Source: a virus. Taken from it: 48,833 bases of DNA. Numbering within the stretch: position 1 is the first letter of the stretch; each line of letters opens with the position of its first letter. The DNA lies in the IMG/VR virus record IMGVR_UViG_3300047471_000852, positions 1-48,833 of that record. The stretch is one strand, 5' to 3'. The notes under the pieces are model-generated. The model was not told the DNA's origin. It made no database searches and saw nothing but the letters and a program-made list of their open reading frames with translations. The position numbers and the translations under genes are program-made. Below are positions 17,203 to 26,000 of this stretch, piece after piece.

Positions 17203-17794
17203 GCTCCAGGTGATGCTTGAATCGTTTGAGCGCACGACGAGCGGGCAGGCTCACCTCGTGTTTCGCACGGACATCGACGACGTGCCGACGAACGACCTGT
17301 TGGCAGGCCACCCGAAGTTCGTCGCGCAGCGGCTTGGCTATGCCAACTTGCCGACGATGTACAACGAGCTATACGCCAGGTCATCAGGTGACTTGTTGAT
17401 GTGCGGCAACGACGACATGGTGTTTCATACGTTCGGGTGGGATCACCACATCCTGGAGGCGGCGAACCAGTACCCGGACGGCGTGTTCGACTTCGGCGTC
17501 CACACGCACAACGAGGCGAACTTCCCGTTTGCAACGGTCTCTCGGATGGCATGCGACCGGCTGGGGTTCTTCTTCGACCCGCGCACCTTCTGGGGCGACA
17601 TCTTCTGGCGCGACGTTACGTCGCACTTCGGACGCGCCATCATGCTGCCGCACGTGCACATCGATCACGACTGGGTAGGATTCAACCCGGATCAGATCTT
17701 TCTCGACGGGGAAGGCGCGCGACGTTCGAATCACATGCAATACCACGGACAGGCCGTGGCGGAAGCCGTCAACAAGTTGAGGAGCGCAGCATGA
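17150..17794 (+). CDS. Glycosyltransferase-like protein (GT-A)
   Basis: The 214 residues open MAFESISVLVPTRQR, a typical GT2 first strand, and contain MCGNDDMVF with NDD at about 87-89 as the likely metal/nucleotide site, then GWDHHILEAAN. A TTG three bases earlier is possible, but the ATG is preferred. It overlaps the C-methyltransferase by 53 bases, the longest overlap in the cassette, and shares ATGA with the next transferase. It resembles the two following GT2 genes in length and motif order, so these may be paralogues. Confidence 0.72.
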   Translation: MAFESISVLVPTRQRLDRLQVMLESFERTTSGQAHLVFRTDIDDVPTNDLLAGHPKFVAQRLGYANLPTMYNELYARSSGDLLMCGNDDMVFHTFGWDHHILEAANQYPDGVFDFGVHTHNEANFPFATVSRMACDRLGFFFDPRTFWGDIFWRDVTSHFGRAIMLPHVHIDHDWVGFNPDQIFLDGEGARRSNHMQYHGQAVAEAVNKLRSAA

Positions 17795-18453
17795 AGCCCA
17801 TGCACGTGTGCATTCCGGTCCTGAAGCGGTACGACCTCCTTCACAACCTCTTGGAGTCGTTGCGTGCCAGTACCGTCGAACCGGCAGGCGCCTACGTCAT
17901 CGACAACGGGCGCAACGCGGTCCGCGTCAACGCAGCGGTCAGCGACTGTCAGTTCCCGGTCATCGTGTGGACGCCCGAAGAGCCGATGGGCATCGCCGAG
18001 AGCTGGAACTGGTTCCTCGACCACGTGCCCGAGGAGCGCATCATCACGAACGACGACGTGGTCTTCGGGCCACAGACGCTGGCGAAGTTTGCCGCGACGG
18101 AGAAGGACATTGTGTGGGCGGCCGAGGCGGGCTTCTCGTGCTTCATCATTCGCGACAGCTGCGTAAAGAAGATTGGGCTATTCGATGAGTCGATCTCACC
18201 GGGGTATGGCTATTGGGAAGATGAAGATTACGCCATGCGCCTTAACCGCAAAGGCAAGGGACCAGAGTTTGCGTCGTGTGGTGACGTCGTTTGTGGGGTG
18301 GAACATTTGCATAGTAAGACGCTTGAAGTGGCAACGCCGGTGGAGATGGAGGAGCATCACCGTCGGTTCTGGATCGCGCAGCACAACTACATCGAGAAGT
18401 GGGGGCTGCAAAGGGAGTACGCGAAAGGACTCGTAGAAGGGATGGTCAAGTGA
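17791..18453 (+). CDS. Glycosyltransferase GT2-like
   Basis: The 220-residue protein begins MKPMHVCIPVLKRYDLLHNL, a GT2 N-terminus, and has AYVIDNG (34-40), ITNDDVVFG (NDD at 87-89), and the later YWEDEDYAMRLNRKG (about 141-155), where GT2 enzymes carry the ED motif that holds the catalytic base. The ATG overlaps the stop of the upstream transferase. The GTG of the next small gene overlaps its TGA. The GC content falls towards its end. Confidence 0.8.
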   Translation: MKPMHVCIPVLKRYDLLHNLLESLRASTVEPAGAYVIDNGRNAVRVNAAVSDCQFPVIVWTPEEPMGIAESWNWFLDHVPEERIITNDDVVFGPQTLAKFAATEKDIVWAAEAGFSCFIIRDSCVKKIGLFDESISPGYGYWEDEDYAMRLNRKGKGPEFASCGDVVCGVEHLHSKTLEVATPVEMEEHHRRFWIAQHNYIEKWGLQREYAKGLVEGMVK

Positions 18454-18677
18454 CTTTACAAGTAGCTCGCATGCTCGCCGAATCACTTGCCATGCAACTA
18501 GCGACATGCCCTCAGCAGTTGTGCGATGATGCCTTTCGAGAAGGCATGCATCCCCGACTGGTGGCGGGCCTGCGTGCGGCGCGAAATGCATTCACGGAAT
18601 ACGTTGGGGAAAATGATGCAGAGGAGCTCATGAAATCAATTCACGAAGAAGTGGCAGCGGGGTTGAAGGAGTTATGA
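18450..18677 (+). CDS. Small hypothetical protein in the glycosyltransferase cassette
   Basis: The 75-residue product (MTLQVARMLAESLAMQL...) starts at a GTG sharing GTGA with the preceding stop and ends in an ATGA overlap with the next gene. It is all-helical with two Cys (CPQQLC). Its GC content is clearly below that of its neighbours, so it may be a late acquisition. No family is recognised. Confidence 0.6.
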   Translation: MTLQVARMLAESLAMQLATCPQQLCDDAFREGMHPRLVAGLRAARNAFTEYVGENDAEELMKSIHEEVAAGLKEL

Positions 18678-19204
18678 TCACGTTCCTCGTTCCGACGATC
18701 GGCCGCAAGTCGTTGATCGATACGCTGCGCTCCATCGAGACGCTGCCAGGCGACGAGATCCTCGTCGTCGGCGGCAGCAACCCGGTCTGCTCCGACCCGC
18801 GCGTGCGCTGCATCCCCTGCAAGCCAGGAGGCGACTGGGGACACACCGAACGCAACTACGCGACGCCGATGGCGAAGGGCCAGTACATCGCGCACATCGA
18901 CGATGACGACATCTATGCGCCGGGGCACCGCGCGCTGATGCAAGACGCTATCCAACGGGCGCCAGGTCAGCCGGTGCTGTTCCGGATGCAGTATCCAAGT
19001 GGGGCAACATTGTGGCAAGAAAAAGTCCTTCGGTGTGGGAATGTTGGGACGCCGATGTTCTTGATCCCGAACCAACCCGAGAAGCTTGGAACGTGGAGAT
19101 CGTTCGTCGGAGGTGACTTCGTCTTCCTTGAAGAGTCGAAGTGGGCGCCGGAGGAGTTCGTGTGGCGCGAAGAAGTCGTCGCGCTGCTGGGGCATAACGT
19201 ATGA
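18674..19204 (+). CDS. Glycosyltransferase GT2-like, short
   Basis: The 176 residues begin MITFLVPTIGRKSLIDTLRSI and carry YIAHIDDDDIYAPGH, with four Asp at 76-79 as the DxD metal site. GDWGHTERNYA is the typical acceptor-side helix before it. At this length it holds the nucleotide-binding half and a minimal acceptor part. Overlaps at both ends (ATGA) place it in the same transcript as the other transferases. Confidence 0.8.
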   Translation: MITFLVPTIGRKSLIDTLRSIETLPGDEILVVGGSNPVCSDPRVRCIPCKPGGDWGHTERNYATPMAKGQYIAHIDDDDIYAPGHRALMQDAIQRAPGQPVLFRMQYPSGATLWQEKVLRCGNVGTPMFLIPNQPEKLGTWRSFVGGDFVFLEESKWAPEEFVWREEVVALLGHNV

Positions 19205-19434
19205 TCATCGGCTTCAATGAACCAGCGCCGATCGGTACCATCACGCGCATCGACATCATCAAGGGTGAGGAGTACTACACAGATGTGCCTGTCATGGTCA
19301 TGCGAGCAGCGACTGCTGAAGAGTGGCTCGCCGATGCAGTGGACCGCTATGGCGAGAAGGAGGGGAGAGCTATCCTAGCAGAACGACTGGCTCAGTTTCC
19401 GAATGCCGTGTTTTACGACGTGAGCATTGATTAG
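19201..19434 (+). CDS. Small hypothetical protein
   Basis: The 77 residues start MIIGFNEPAPIGTITRIDII and contain a helical DAVDRYGEKEGRAILAERLA segment. The gene overlaps the upstream transferase by four bases and has lower GC than the flanking genes. It may be a cassette-specific accessory protein. No family is recognised. Confidence 0.58.
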   Translation: MIIGFNEPAPIGTITRIDIIKGEEYYTDVPVMVMRAATAEEWLADAVDRYGEKEGRAILAERLAQFPNAVFYDVSID

Positions 19435-19450
19435 CGTGGGGCTAATGACT

Positions 19451-20656
19451 ATGAAAAATCTCCTCTGGATCGGCGACGCAGGCGTTCCCAGCGGGTTCGC
19501 GCTCGCGACGCACAAGACCCTCGACGTACTGAGGGAGCACTACAACGTGACGGTGCTGGGCATCAACTACCGTGGCGACCCGCACACGTATCCCTATCCC
19601 ATCTACGCGGCGGCGACCGAGGGCGATTCGGTCGGCTACGGGCGGATCATTTGGATGTGTGACGTCGTGAAGCCAGACGTCATCGTGCTGCAGAACGACC
19701 CCTGGCTGATTCCGGGGTATCTGCAGCGACTGCGTCAGTTCCCCGAGTTCCGCAACATCCCGGTCGTCGCGTCGATTCCGGTCGACGGCAAGAACCAGAA
19801 CGGCACGCAGCACCTCAACGGCCTCGCGATGGCCATCTTCTGGACCGACTTCGGGCTGAAGGAGGCGCGGCGAGGCGGCTACACGGGACCGGCGGTGGTC
19901 ATCCCGCTCGGCGTGGACCTCGACACCTACTACCCGGTCGACAAGCGCGAGGCGCGGCTGGCGCGCAAGCTCGACTTCGTGGTCGACAAGTTCATCGTCG
20001 GCAACGTCAACCGCAACCAGCCGCGCAAGCGGTGGGACCTGACGATCAAGTACTTCGCCGAGTGGACGAAGGCCGAGAAGATCTTCGACGCGCACCTCTA
20101 CCTCCACACGGCGCCGACGGGCGACGTTGGCTGTGACGTCAAGCAGCTGATGAAATACTATGGCGTCTACGACCGCCTGATCCACCGGGAACCGGCCATC
20201 TGGTATGGCGACGAAGACACCATGATGGCCGTAACCTACAACTGCTTTGACGTTCAGGTCTCGACGACGCAGGGCGAGGGCTTCGGCCTGACAACGTTCG
20301 AGGGGATGGCCTGCGCCGTGCCGCAGATCGTGCCTGACTGGGCGGCACTCGGCGAGCTGACGCCCGGCGCGGCGGCCCTTGTCCCGTGCCTGTCGACGGC
20401 CATCGGCTGGCCGTATCTGAACGTCATCGGCGGTATCCCGGACCAGGAACTGTTCACGCGGCAGCTCAGCCAGATGTACCACGACAAGGAGTACCGTGCC
20501 GAGGTCGGCCGTCGCGGCTTCCACCGGGCCAACGAGGACCGGTTCCGGTGGTCCAATATCGGCCGTCGGTGGCTGGACGTGCTGGCGGGTGTCGAGCAGA
20601 AGCACAACGAGATCACGTGGCAGGACCTCGGGCGACCCGAGGAGGTGACAACGTGA
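19451..20656 (+). CDS. Glycosyltransferase family 4-like (GT-B)
   Basis: The 401-residue protein starts MKNLLWIGDAGVPSGFA, a GT-B N-terminus with a Gly-rich loop. It shows the retaining GT4 signature EGFGLTTFEGMACAVPQIV (about residues 274-292), where the two Glu contact the nucleotide sugar. IVGNVNRNQPRKRWDL and AHLYLHT are the first strands of the second Rossmann domain. ATGs at 19445 and 19451 both follow a GGGG; the spacing favours 19451. The TGA overlaps the GTG of the tail-completion gene, so the cassette is stitched directly into the structural operon. Confidence 0.85.
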   Translation: MKNLLWIGDAGVPSGFALATHKTLDVLREHYNVTVLGINYRGDPHTYPYPIYAAATEGDSVGYGRIIWMCDVVKPDVIVLQNDPWLIPGYLQRLRQFPEFRNIPVVASIPVDGKNQNGTQHLNGLAMAIFWTDFGLKEARRGGYTGPAVVIPLGVDLDTYYPVDKREARLARKLDFVVDKFIVGNVNRNQPRKRWDLTIKYFAEWTKAEKIFDAHLYLHTAPTGDVGCDVKQLMKYYGVYDRLIHREPAIWYGDEDTMMAVTYNCFDVQVSTTQGEGFGLTTFEGMACAVPQIVPDWAALGELTPGAAALVPCLSTAIGWPYLNVIGGIPDQELFTRQLSQMYHDKEYRAEVGRRGFHRANEDRFRWSNIGRRWLDVLAGVEQKHNEITWQDLGRPEEVTT

Positions 20657-21075
20657 AGGGCACCGCCGAGATGCTGGCCAAACTCAAGAAGGTCACGGCG
20701 ATCTTCCCCGAGCGCGTCGGCGCGTCCCTGTACAAGCGCGGGCAGATCATCATGACGGCGAGCAAGCGGCTGTGCCCCGTGGCGCCGGACGGTGGCACGC
20801 TGCGTGCGTCGGGGATGGTCCATCCGCCAGAACGGGTGCGGAATACCATCTCGGTGACGCTCTCCTACGGGGGCGCGGCCGAAGCGTATGCCATTGCCGT
20901 GCACGAGCACCTTTCGGAGCACTCGCCGCCGTCGTGGCGGAACCATCCGAACGACATTCACTGGAACGTGCCTGGCACCGGGCCGAAGTTCCTGGAACGT
21001 CCGATCAACGAGGCGCAGTCGACGCTGGCGCACGACGTCGCGTCCGACATCCACTTGGAAGGGTTGAGGCTCTGA
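20653..21075 (+). CDS. Tail-completion/neck protein, HK97 gp10-like
   Basis: The 140 residues start at a GTG with a strong SD (GGAGGTGACAAC) and a GTGA overlap. The pattern of an N-terminal helix (EMLAKLKKVTAIFPERVGAS), CPVAPDGGTLRASG, AYAIAVHEH, and PKFLERPINEAQ near the end matches the HK97 gp10-like family, which joins head and tail. The VA/CPVAP-DTGxLR-type motif and the H-E-H/FLERP ending are characteristic. It belongs next to the adaptor and stopper at 13569-14536, from which it is split by the glycosyltransferase cassette. Confidence 0.78.
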   Translation: MKGTAEMLAKLKKVTAIFPERVGASLYKRGQIIMTASKRLCPVAPDGGTLRASGMVHPPERVRNTISVTLSYGGAAEAYAIAVHEHLSEHSPPSWRNHPNDIHWNVPGTGPKFLERPINEAQSTLAHDVASDIHLEGLRL

Positions 21076-21272
21076 TGGCACAAATCATGGGTACGCTGAA
21101 CCTCTACAATGCGCTCAAGGCCGAAGGCTTCGAGTTGCCCAAGAACTGCGGCGACGTCCAATTGGAAATGCCTGTCGATGGCGTATTTGTGATGGTCTAT
21201 CGCGTGATGCTAGATCAGGAAGACTTGATGAAACTTGGGCGGGCGTTGGCGCGCATGGGTGAAAAGGTCTGA
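21075..21272 (+). CDS. Small hypothetical protein in tail module
   Basis: The 65-residue product (MAQIMGTLNLYNALKAEGFE...) sits between the tail-completion and tail-terminator genes with one-base TGATG overlaps on both sides. It reads as a small alpha/beta protein ending LMKLGRALARMGEKV. No family is recognised. Confidence 0.6.
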   Translation: MAQIMGTLNLYNALKAEGFELPKNCGDVQLEMPVDGVFVMVYRVMLDQEDLMKLGRALARMGEKV

Positions 21273-21676
21273 TGCCATTCCTTGACGACATCGCGGCGCG
21301 GCTCGTCGCCGCTGGCGTCGGTACGAAGGGTTCGAACATCTTCCTCGGGTCCAATGCCGTCATCCCAGACGGTGCCGGTCCGTTCCTGACGGTCACCGAG
21401 ACCGGTGGCATGGCGCCGACGCGCATCCAGAACAAGGCGAGCGCCGCGACGCAGCGGCCGACGGCGCAGGTCGCCGTGCGCGCGGCGACGTATCCGCCCG
21501 CCCGCACGATGGCGACGGCGGCGTACGCGGCACTCGACGGCATCTACAATACGACACTAGGCAGTACATTCTATCAGGTCGTGCGAGCACGGCAAGAACC
21601 GACAGACATCGGGTTAGACGGCGTGGGGCGCCCTGTTATCGTGTTCAATATCGAAGCGGAAAAGGAGCCATCGTGA
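21272..21676 (+). CDS. Tail terminator-like protein (minor capsid type)
   Basis: The 134 residues open MPFLDDIAARLVAAGVG and include NIFLGSNAVIPDGAGPFLTV and RVRAATYPPARTMA-like (here AVRAATYPPARTMA) segments, as in the phage minor capsid/tail-terminator family that caps the tail tube. The alpha-beta alternation and the QVRVRG-type strand are expected of gpU-like folds. Position directly before the tail tube gene agrees. Confidence 0.72.
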   Translation: MPFLDDIAARLVAAGVGTKGSNIFLGSNAVIPDGAGPFLTVTETGGMAPTRIQNKASAATQRPTAQVAVRAATYPPARTMATAAYAALDGIYNTTLGSTFYQVVRARQEPTDIGLDGVGRPVIVFNIEAEKEPS

Positions 21677-21690
21677 CTGCCTAGCAGATC

Positions 21691-21708
21691 AAGCACAATG
21701 TCGTGCTT
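21691..21708 (+). promoter_or_regulatory. 6-bp hairpin ahead of tail tube gene
   Basis: AAGCAC and GTGCTT pair around a 6-base loop (AATGTC) in the 61-base gap before the tail tube gene. It parallels the hairpins placed before the decoration and capsid genes, which suggests a common feature of the most highly made structural proteins. Confidence 0.45.
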
Positions 21709-21737
21709 CGGCTCCCTCTTATACAGGAGTGTGACCC

Positions 21738-22241
21738 ATGAGAAGCGTCAGTAAGTTCTTGTTCCCCGTTCAGCATCTCCTCGAATCAACGCCAGAAGGC
21801 GTCTTCGAGGCCATCAGTGGACACGGAACAAAAGTCGCCCGCGCGCCCGCCGCGACTCCCACGGTCTTCACCGACATCGCCGAGATGAAGGACGTCGCAC
21901 CGCCAGAACTCAGCCGCAACGAGTTCGACGCGACGACCCAGAACCTCAACATCGACACCTACGTGGTCGGCGTGCTGCGCCGCACGGGGTTCACGATGGA
22001 ACTGAACTTCCTCGACACCGACGCGTCGCACGACCACATCACGGGTCTGCTCAAGGCTACGATCACTGAGCCGCCGCCGGTAGACGGCTATCGGTTGACG
22101 TTTCCGAGCGGCGTCGTCTGGGTGATGTCGGGTCAGGTCTCGAAGTTTGCGCCGAAGTATCCCGTCGATGGATTGCAGGCTGCTTCGGTCACGATTCGAC
22201 CGACGGGCCGCATGACCATCAACGGCATCATCATCGGCTAG
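21738..22241 (+). CDS. Major tail tube protein
   Basis: The 167 residues have the layout of a siphovirus tube protein: an early conserved segment (TVFTDIAEMKDVAPPELSR), an ILD-like DATTQNLNIDTYVVG, a central NFLDTDASHDHITGLLKA helix, and C-terminal strands (VVWVMSGQVSKFAPKYPV, then AASVTIRPTGRM) as in lambda gpV N-domain and related tubes. The SD is AGGAGTGTGACCC. It is isolated from neighbours by gaps on both sides, each with a hairpin, consistent with separate translational control of an abundant protein. Confidence 0.82.
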   Translation: MRSVSKFLFPVQHLLESTPEGVFEAISGHGTKVARAPAATPTVFTDIAEMKDVAPPELSRNEFDATTQNLNIDTYVVGVLRRTGFTMELNFLDTDASHDHITGLLKATITEPPPVDGYRLTFPSGVVWVMSGQVSKFAPKYPVDGLQAASVTIRPTGRMTINGIIIG

Positions 22242-22246
22242 GTCTG

Positions 22247-22327
22247 CCCCACGCAGCGTCACTCCCTCTCTGCCGGTCTTAGAGAGGTGGCGTAATTGGA
22301 GACCGGCACCAACTCGTATGCGTGGGG
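22247..22327 (+). promoter_or_regulatory. Nested RNA structure that would cover the SD of the chaperone gene
   Basis: CCCCACGCA (22247-22255) pairs perfectly with TGCGTGGGG (22319-22327), a 9-bp outer stem. Inside it TGCCGGTCT (22271-22279) pairs with AGACCGGCA (22300-22308), a 9-bp inner stem. An alternative stem, CCTCTCT (22265-22271) with AGAGAGG (22281-22287), would exclude the inner one. The GGGG of the outer stem is part of the likely SD (GGGGAG, 22324-22329) of the gene starting at 22338, so the fold would block initiation. Confidence 0.6.
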
Positions 22328-22337
22328 AGAGTGAGTT

Positions 22338-22712
22338 ATGAGCAACGAACGAATCTTGACGATCGACGAAATGCTGGCGGCGGATGACGTTGAGTACACG
22401 AACATCAAGACGTGGAAGGTCAAGGACCCGAAGACGGGCGAGATGGTCCAAGGCTACGTCCGCATCGTCTCGCTGACCGCCGAGGACGTCATCAAGTGGC
22501 GTGAGTCGAGCGAAGGCGAGGCGAAGCGTACGATGGGCATCCGGCTGCTCGTCGACAGCCTCGTCGATGAGCACGGGACGCACATCGGCTCGCCGAAGTA
22601 TTACGAGATGTTCAAGAAGAAGAGCAACGCCGTCATGGAGCGAATCCTGGCCGAGGTGATCCAGCTGAACGGCATGACGGTGAAGGCGGAGGAGAAAACA
22701 AAAAACGCCTGA
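22338..22712 (+). CDS. Tail assembly chaperone, short form (gpG-like)
   Basis: The 124-residue zero-frame product (MSNERILTIDEMLAADDVEY...) sits between the tail tube and tape-measure genes, the fixed position of lambda G. It contains a VKVRIVSLTAEDVIKW-like core (here YVRIVSLTAEDVIKW) and AKRTMGIRLLVDSLVDEHG, a pattern common to siphovirus tail chaperones that coat the tape measure during assembly. It ends KTKNA just after an A-AAA-AAC slippery heptamer (22700-22706). Its SD lies in the 3' arm of an RNA stem (22247-22327). Confidence 0.82.
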   Translation: MSNERILTIDEMLAADDVEYTNIKTWKVKDPKTGEMVQGYVRIVSLTAEDVIKWRESSEGEAKRTMGIRLLVDSLVDEHGTHIGSPKYYEMFKKKSNAVMERILAEVIQLNGMTVKAEEKTKNA

Positions 22713-23053
22713 CGCGAAGCCCGAGCAGGCGCTTCGCCTATCAGATGGCCGTGAAGCTCGGGAGGGTCAACGTCGACGCGATGCTTCGGAGCATCACGGC
22801 CAAGCAGTTTCAGGAGTGGGAAGCCTATGCGAAGCTGGAACCGTTCAACGAGCTGCGCGACGACTACCGGTTCGCGAGCATCGTGGCGATGATCTTCAAC
22901 ATGGCGGTGGCGGTGAAGGACAGGAAGACGCTGGCGGAGTTCGTGTTGCCGTTCGGCGAGCAGCCGGAGCCGCCGCCGAAGAAGCCGGAAGAGCTGGAGT
23001 TCTGGGCCAAGATGATCGCGCTGGCATACTCGGTCGATGCAAAGGACGCCTAG
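22338..23053 (+). CDS. Tail assembly chaperone, -1 frameshift fusion (gpGT-like)
   Basis: Slipping by -1 at 22700-22706 joins the short chaperone to the overlapping frame that ends at 23053, giving about 238 residues. The junction reads KTKN followed by RLTRSPSRRFAYQMAVKLG, and the second part (MLRSITAKQFQEWEAYAKLEP) is the typical gpT half, with its xEFxEWxAYxxLEPF pattern. The ATG at 22745 has no SD, so independent translation is unlikely. In lambda, only a few percent of ribosomes make the long form, and the G to GT ratio matters for tail assembly. The tape-measure ATG follows the stop directly. Confidence 0.85.
22688..22737 (+). promoter_or_regulatory. Programmed -1 ribosomal frameshift signal
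   Basis: All three parts of a bacterial-type signal are visible. An SD-like GGAGGAG (22688-22694) lies 5 bases upstream. The heptamer A-AAA-AAC (22700-22706) is in the correct phase. After a 7-base spacer a 7-bp stem forms, GCGAAGC (22714-22720) with GCTTCGC (22731-22737). A competing 6-bp pairing, CGCCTG (22706-22711) with CAGGCG (22726-22731), could form a pseudoknot-like alternative. Confidence 0.85.
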
Positions 23054-26000
23054 ATGGAAATAGGGTCGCTGACAGGCGAGATTACCCTCGAAGACAAGGC
23101 GACAGAGGTCATCCTTCAGTTCTCGGACAAGGTCAAGAAGTTCGCCGAGGAGATGGAAGGTGTGTCCGGTGCCATCGCCATCGGCTTCGGCGTCGTCACG
23201 GCCGCCGTCCTCGCGACGTCGGCGAGCATCGTGGCGCTCGGCGAGAAGGGGTCGACGCTGCTCGGCGTTGAGACGGCGTTCGACCACCTAGCCGAAGCGG
23301 CCGGGACGACGGGTGACAACCTGCGCGGCGCGCTGTCCGAAGGGCTGAAGGGCACCGTCGACGACATGGACGCCATGCAGTCCGTGCAACGTCTGCTCGT
23401 ATCAGGGTTCAAGCTCACCGACGAACAGGCCACGACCCTCGCGCAGACGGCGCGCGAGCTTGGGAAGGCGTTCGGCAAGGATGCGGCCGAAGAGTTAGAC
23501 ATCCTGAGCACGTCGCTGGCCACCGGGAGGACGCGGGCGCTGACGATGCAGGGCGTCGTCATCGACGTGAAGAAGGGTGAAGAGGAGTTCGCCAAGTCCA
23601 TCGGAACGACTGTCGATCAGCTGAACGCCGAGGGCCTGCTCGAGGGCAAGCGCATCGCCATCATGGAAGGCGTCAAGGGCAAGCGTGACGCCCTTGGCAT
23701 CTCCGAACTCAGCTTCAAGGAGATGGTGCAGAATACGAACGTCGCCCTCGAAGAGTGGGGCGAGAAGCTGGCCAAGTCCGTCGCGTCATCACCTGACGTG
23801 CTGAGGGCGTACGAGACGATGAGGGACGCGGTCATCAAGACGTTCGGCGGCGACTCTCAGGACCTGATGGCGACGATGACCGGGTGGATCAACGCCTTCG
23901 CCAAGAGCGTCACGGAGCACGGGCCGGCCATCGTCAGTACGCTGGGCAACGTGGTCGACGGTATCAAGGGCATTTACGATTTCCTGTTGGAGCACGAGGA
24001 CGACATCAAGACCCTCGCCGTCGGCGTTGCCGCGTATACCGCTGCATGGGCGGCGCTTGAAATCGGTGGGACGATCGTCACCGGCGTCATTGCCGGCATC
24101 AAGGCGATCACGCTCGCGGCGGAGATACTGGAGGCTGGGTCGTTGGTCGGCCTCATCACGCCAATCGGCCTCGTCGCGGCTGCTGTGGCCGGCCTCGCCA
24201 TCGCCGTCTACAAGTTCAACCAGGAGATGAAGAACATCCAGAAGCCCAGCACCACGGGCGACCTGCTCGCCAGCCTCAAGACGGAGGCGGGCGCGAAGGC
24301 GATGACCATCGACGAGTTCAACGCGAAGCTGGCCGCGAAGCCGCAGCTGGAAGCTGGAAAGACACTCACGATTCCTGGCATCATGGCGCCTGGCGCTGGA
24401 CTTCCAGATAACGCGCAGTATGTCAAGGACCAGGCCGAGAAGATCGAGAAGGCCACGACCGACAGCATCGCAAAGACGGAAGGCCTCTGGGACCAGTACT
24501 TCATCACCATCGACAAGATGAGCGGCGACACGGTGGGCGCGCAGATCGGGGCGATCGACCGCAAGCGAGAGGCTGAGATCGCCTCGCTCGACAAGACGAA
24601 GAAGTACAACCAGGACTATCAGAATCAGCTGCAGGCGATCGAGGCCGTGGCGGCGGTCAACCGTGCTGCCATCTTTGAGGACTTGTATAGGAAGGACGTG
24701 GCAGCTGCGGATCAAGCGGTGAAGGACCGCTTGCAGCTGGCCTATGACGAGGGAATAAAAGAAGCCGACCTACGGAAGTCTGGAAGCGATAAAGTCATCG
24801 ATGCATGGAAGAAGACCCAAGACGATTTGGTAGCGATCAATGCCACGGGGCTGGACAAACAGCTGCTCAACATCAACAAATCGGCCGACGACCAGATCGC
24901 CGTCATCAAGGAGATGACGGACAAGGAACCAGGATATACGCAGGCGGCGGTCGACAACGTGAACGCCATTCGGCAGCAGCAGATTGATGCCCTGTACGTC
25001 GACAACGCCGCGCTCCAGGACAACTCGGCCGAGACGCTCCAGGCCATCGCCGACAAGGCGTACACCACGTACCTGGCGATGGCGGCAGCTGGCGGCGAGT
25101 ACTCCGAGGTGACGATCAAGCACTTCAAGGAGGTCGCCGACGCGGCGCAGCGCACGGCCAGCGGCATCGGGAAGAGCCTCGGGTCGGACCTGTTCGACGC
25201 CCTGAAGGGCGTCCCGCAGACCCTCGCCGATGCCTTCAAGGGCGGCGGCAGCCTGCTCGGCGCCGCTGAGTCACTCGGCTCGCAGTTTGGCGCCATCTTC
25301 GGCAAGCACATCGGCACCGCCATCGGCGGCGCGCTCTCGATCGCTGGTCCCATCGGCGCGGCCATCGGCTCGCTCGTCGGCCCGCTCATCGACATGTTCG
25401 CAAAGCTCGGCGGCCCGTCGAAGGACGAGCTGGCCGCTCGCTCCACCTTCGCCGACTTCCAGAAGCAGTTCGGCACGCTGCCGCAAACGATCGACAAGGT
25501 TGGCGCCGCGTACGCCCGCATGGGCCTCACGGGGACCGACGCGCAGCGCGACCTGCAGCGCGCGCTCGACGCCACGCACGTGAGCGCGGCGGCCGAGGCG
25601 TCGGCCCTCGACACCATCAACCTCGTACTCGAGGCCGACAAGCAGCGGACGGCGGACCTGGCCTCGGCCACGCAGGACGTCATCACGGCCGGGCAGGGGT
25701 TCTCCGGGCCGCTGCCCGACGCCATCAAGGTGACCATCGACCAGATCATGAACGCCTCCGGCGCCACCGACGCGATGAAGGCGGCGCTCCAAGGCGTGCT
25801 CGACAAGGCGAAGCCCGACTACGAGCAGCTCACGAAGCTGGCCGAGACCTACGGCCTCTCGCTCCAGGACCTCGGGCCGAAGTTCGAGCAGGCGAACGTC
25901 GAGGGGCGCGCGAAGAAGATCTTCGACGACTTCACGGCCCTCACGCAGGCGGGCGGCGACGTCGGCGGCGTGCTGAGCCACATGAAGGACCAGATCAGCG

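Noticed and set aside
22265-22338. tRNA-like sequence (GAGAGGTGGCGTAATTGGAGACC resembles a tRNA 5' half)
   Set aside because: There is no T-arm consensus, no proper anticodon stem and the matching acceptor arm lies on the wrong side. The pairing supports a regulatory fold instead.
22745-23053. Independent gene starting at ATG 22745
   Set aside because: No SD is present and the -1 frame from the slippery site enters it without a stop, so it is the second half of the frameshift product.
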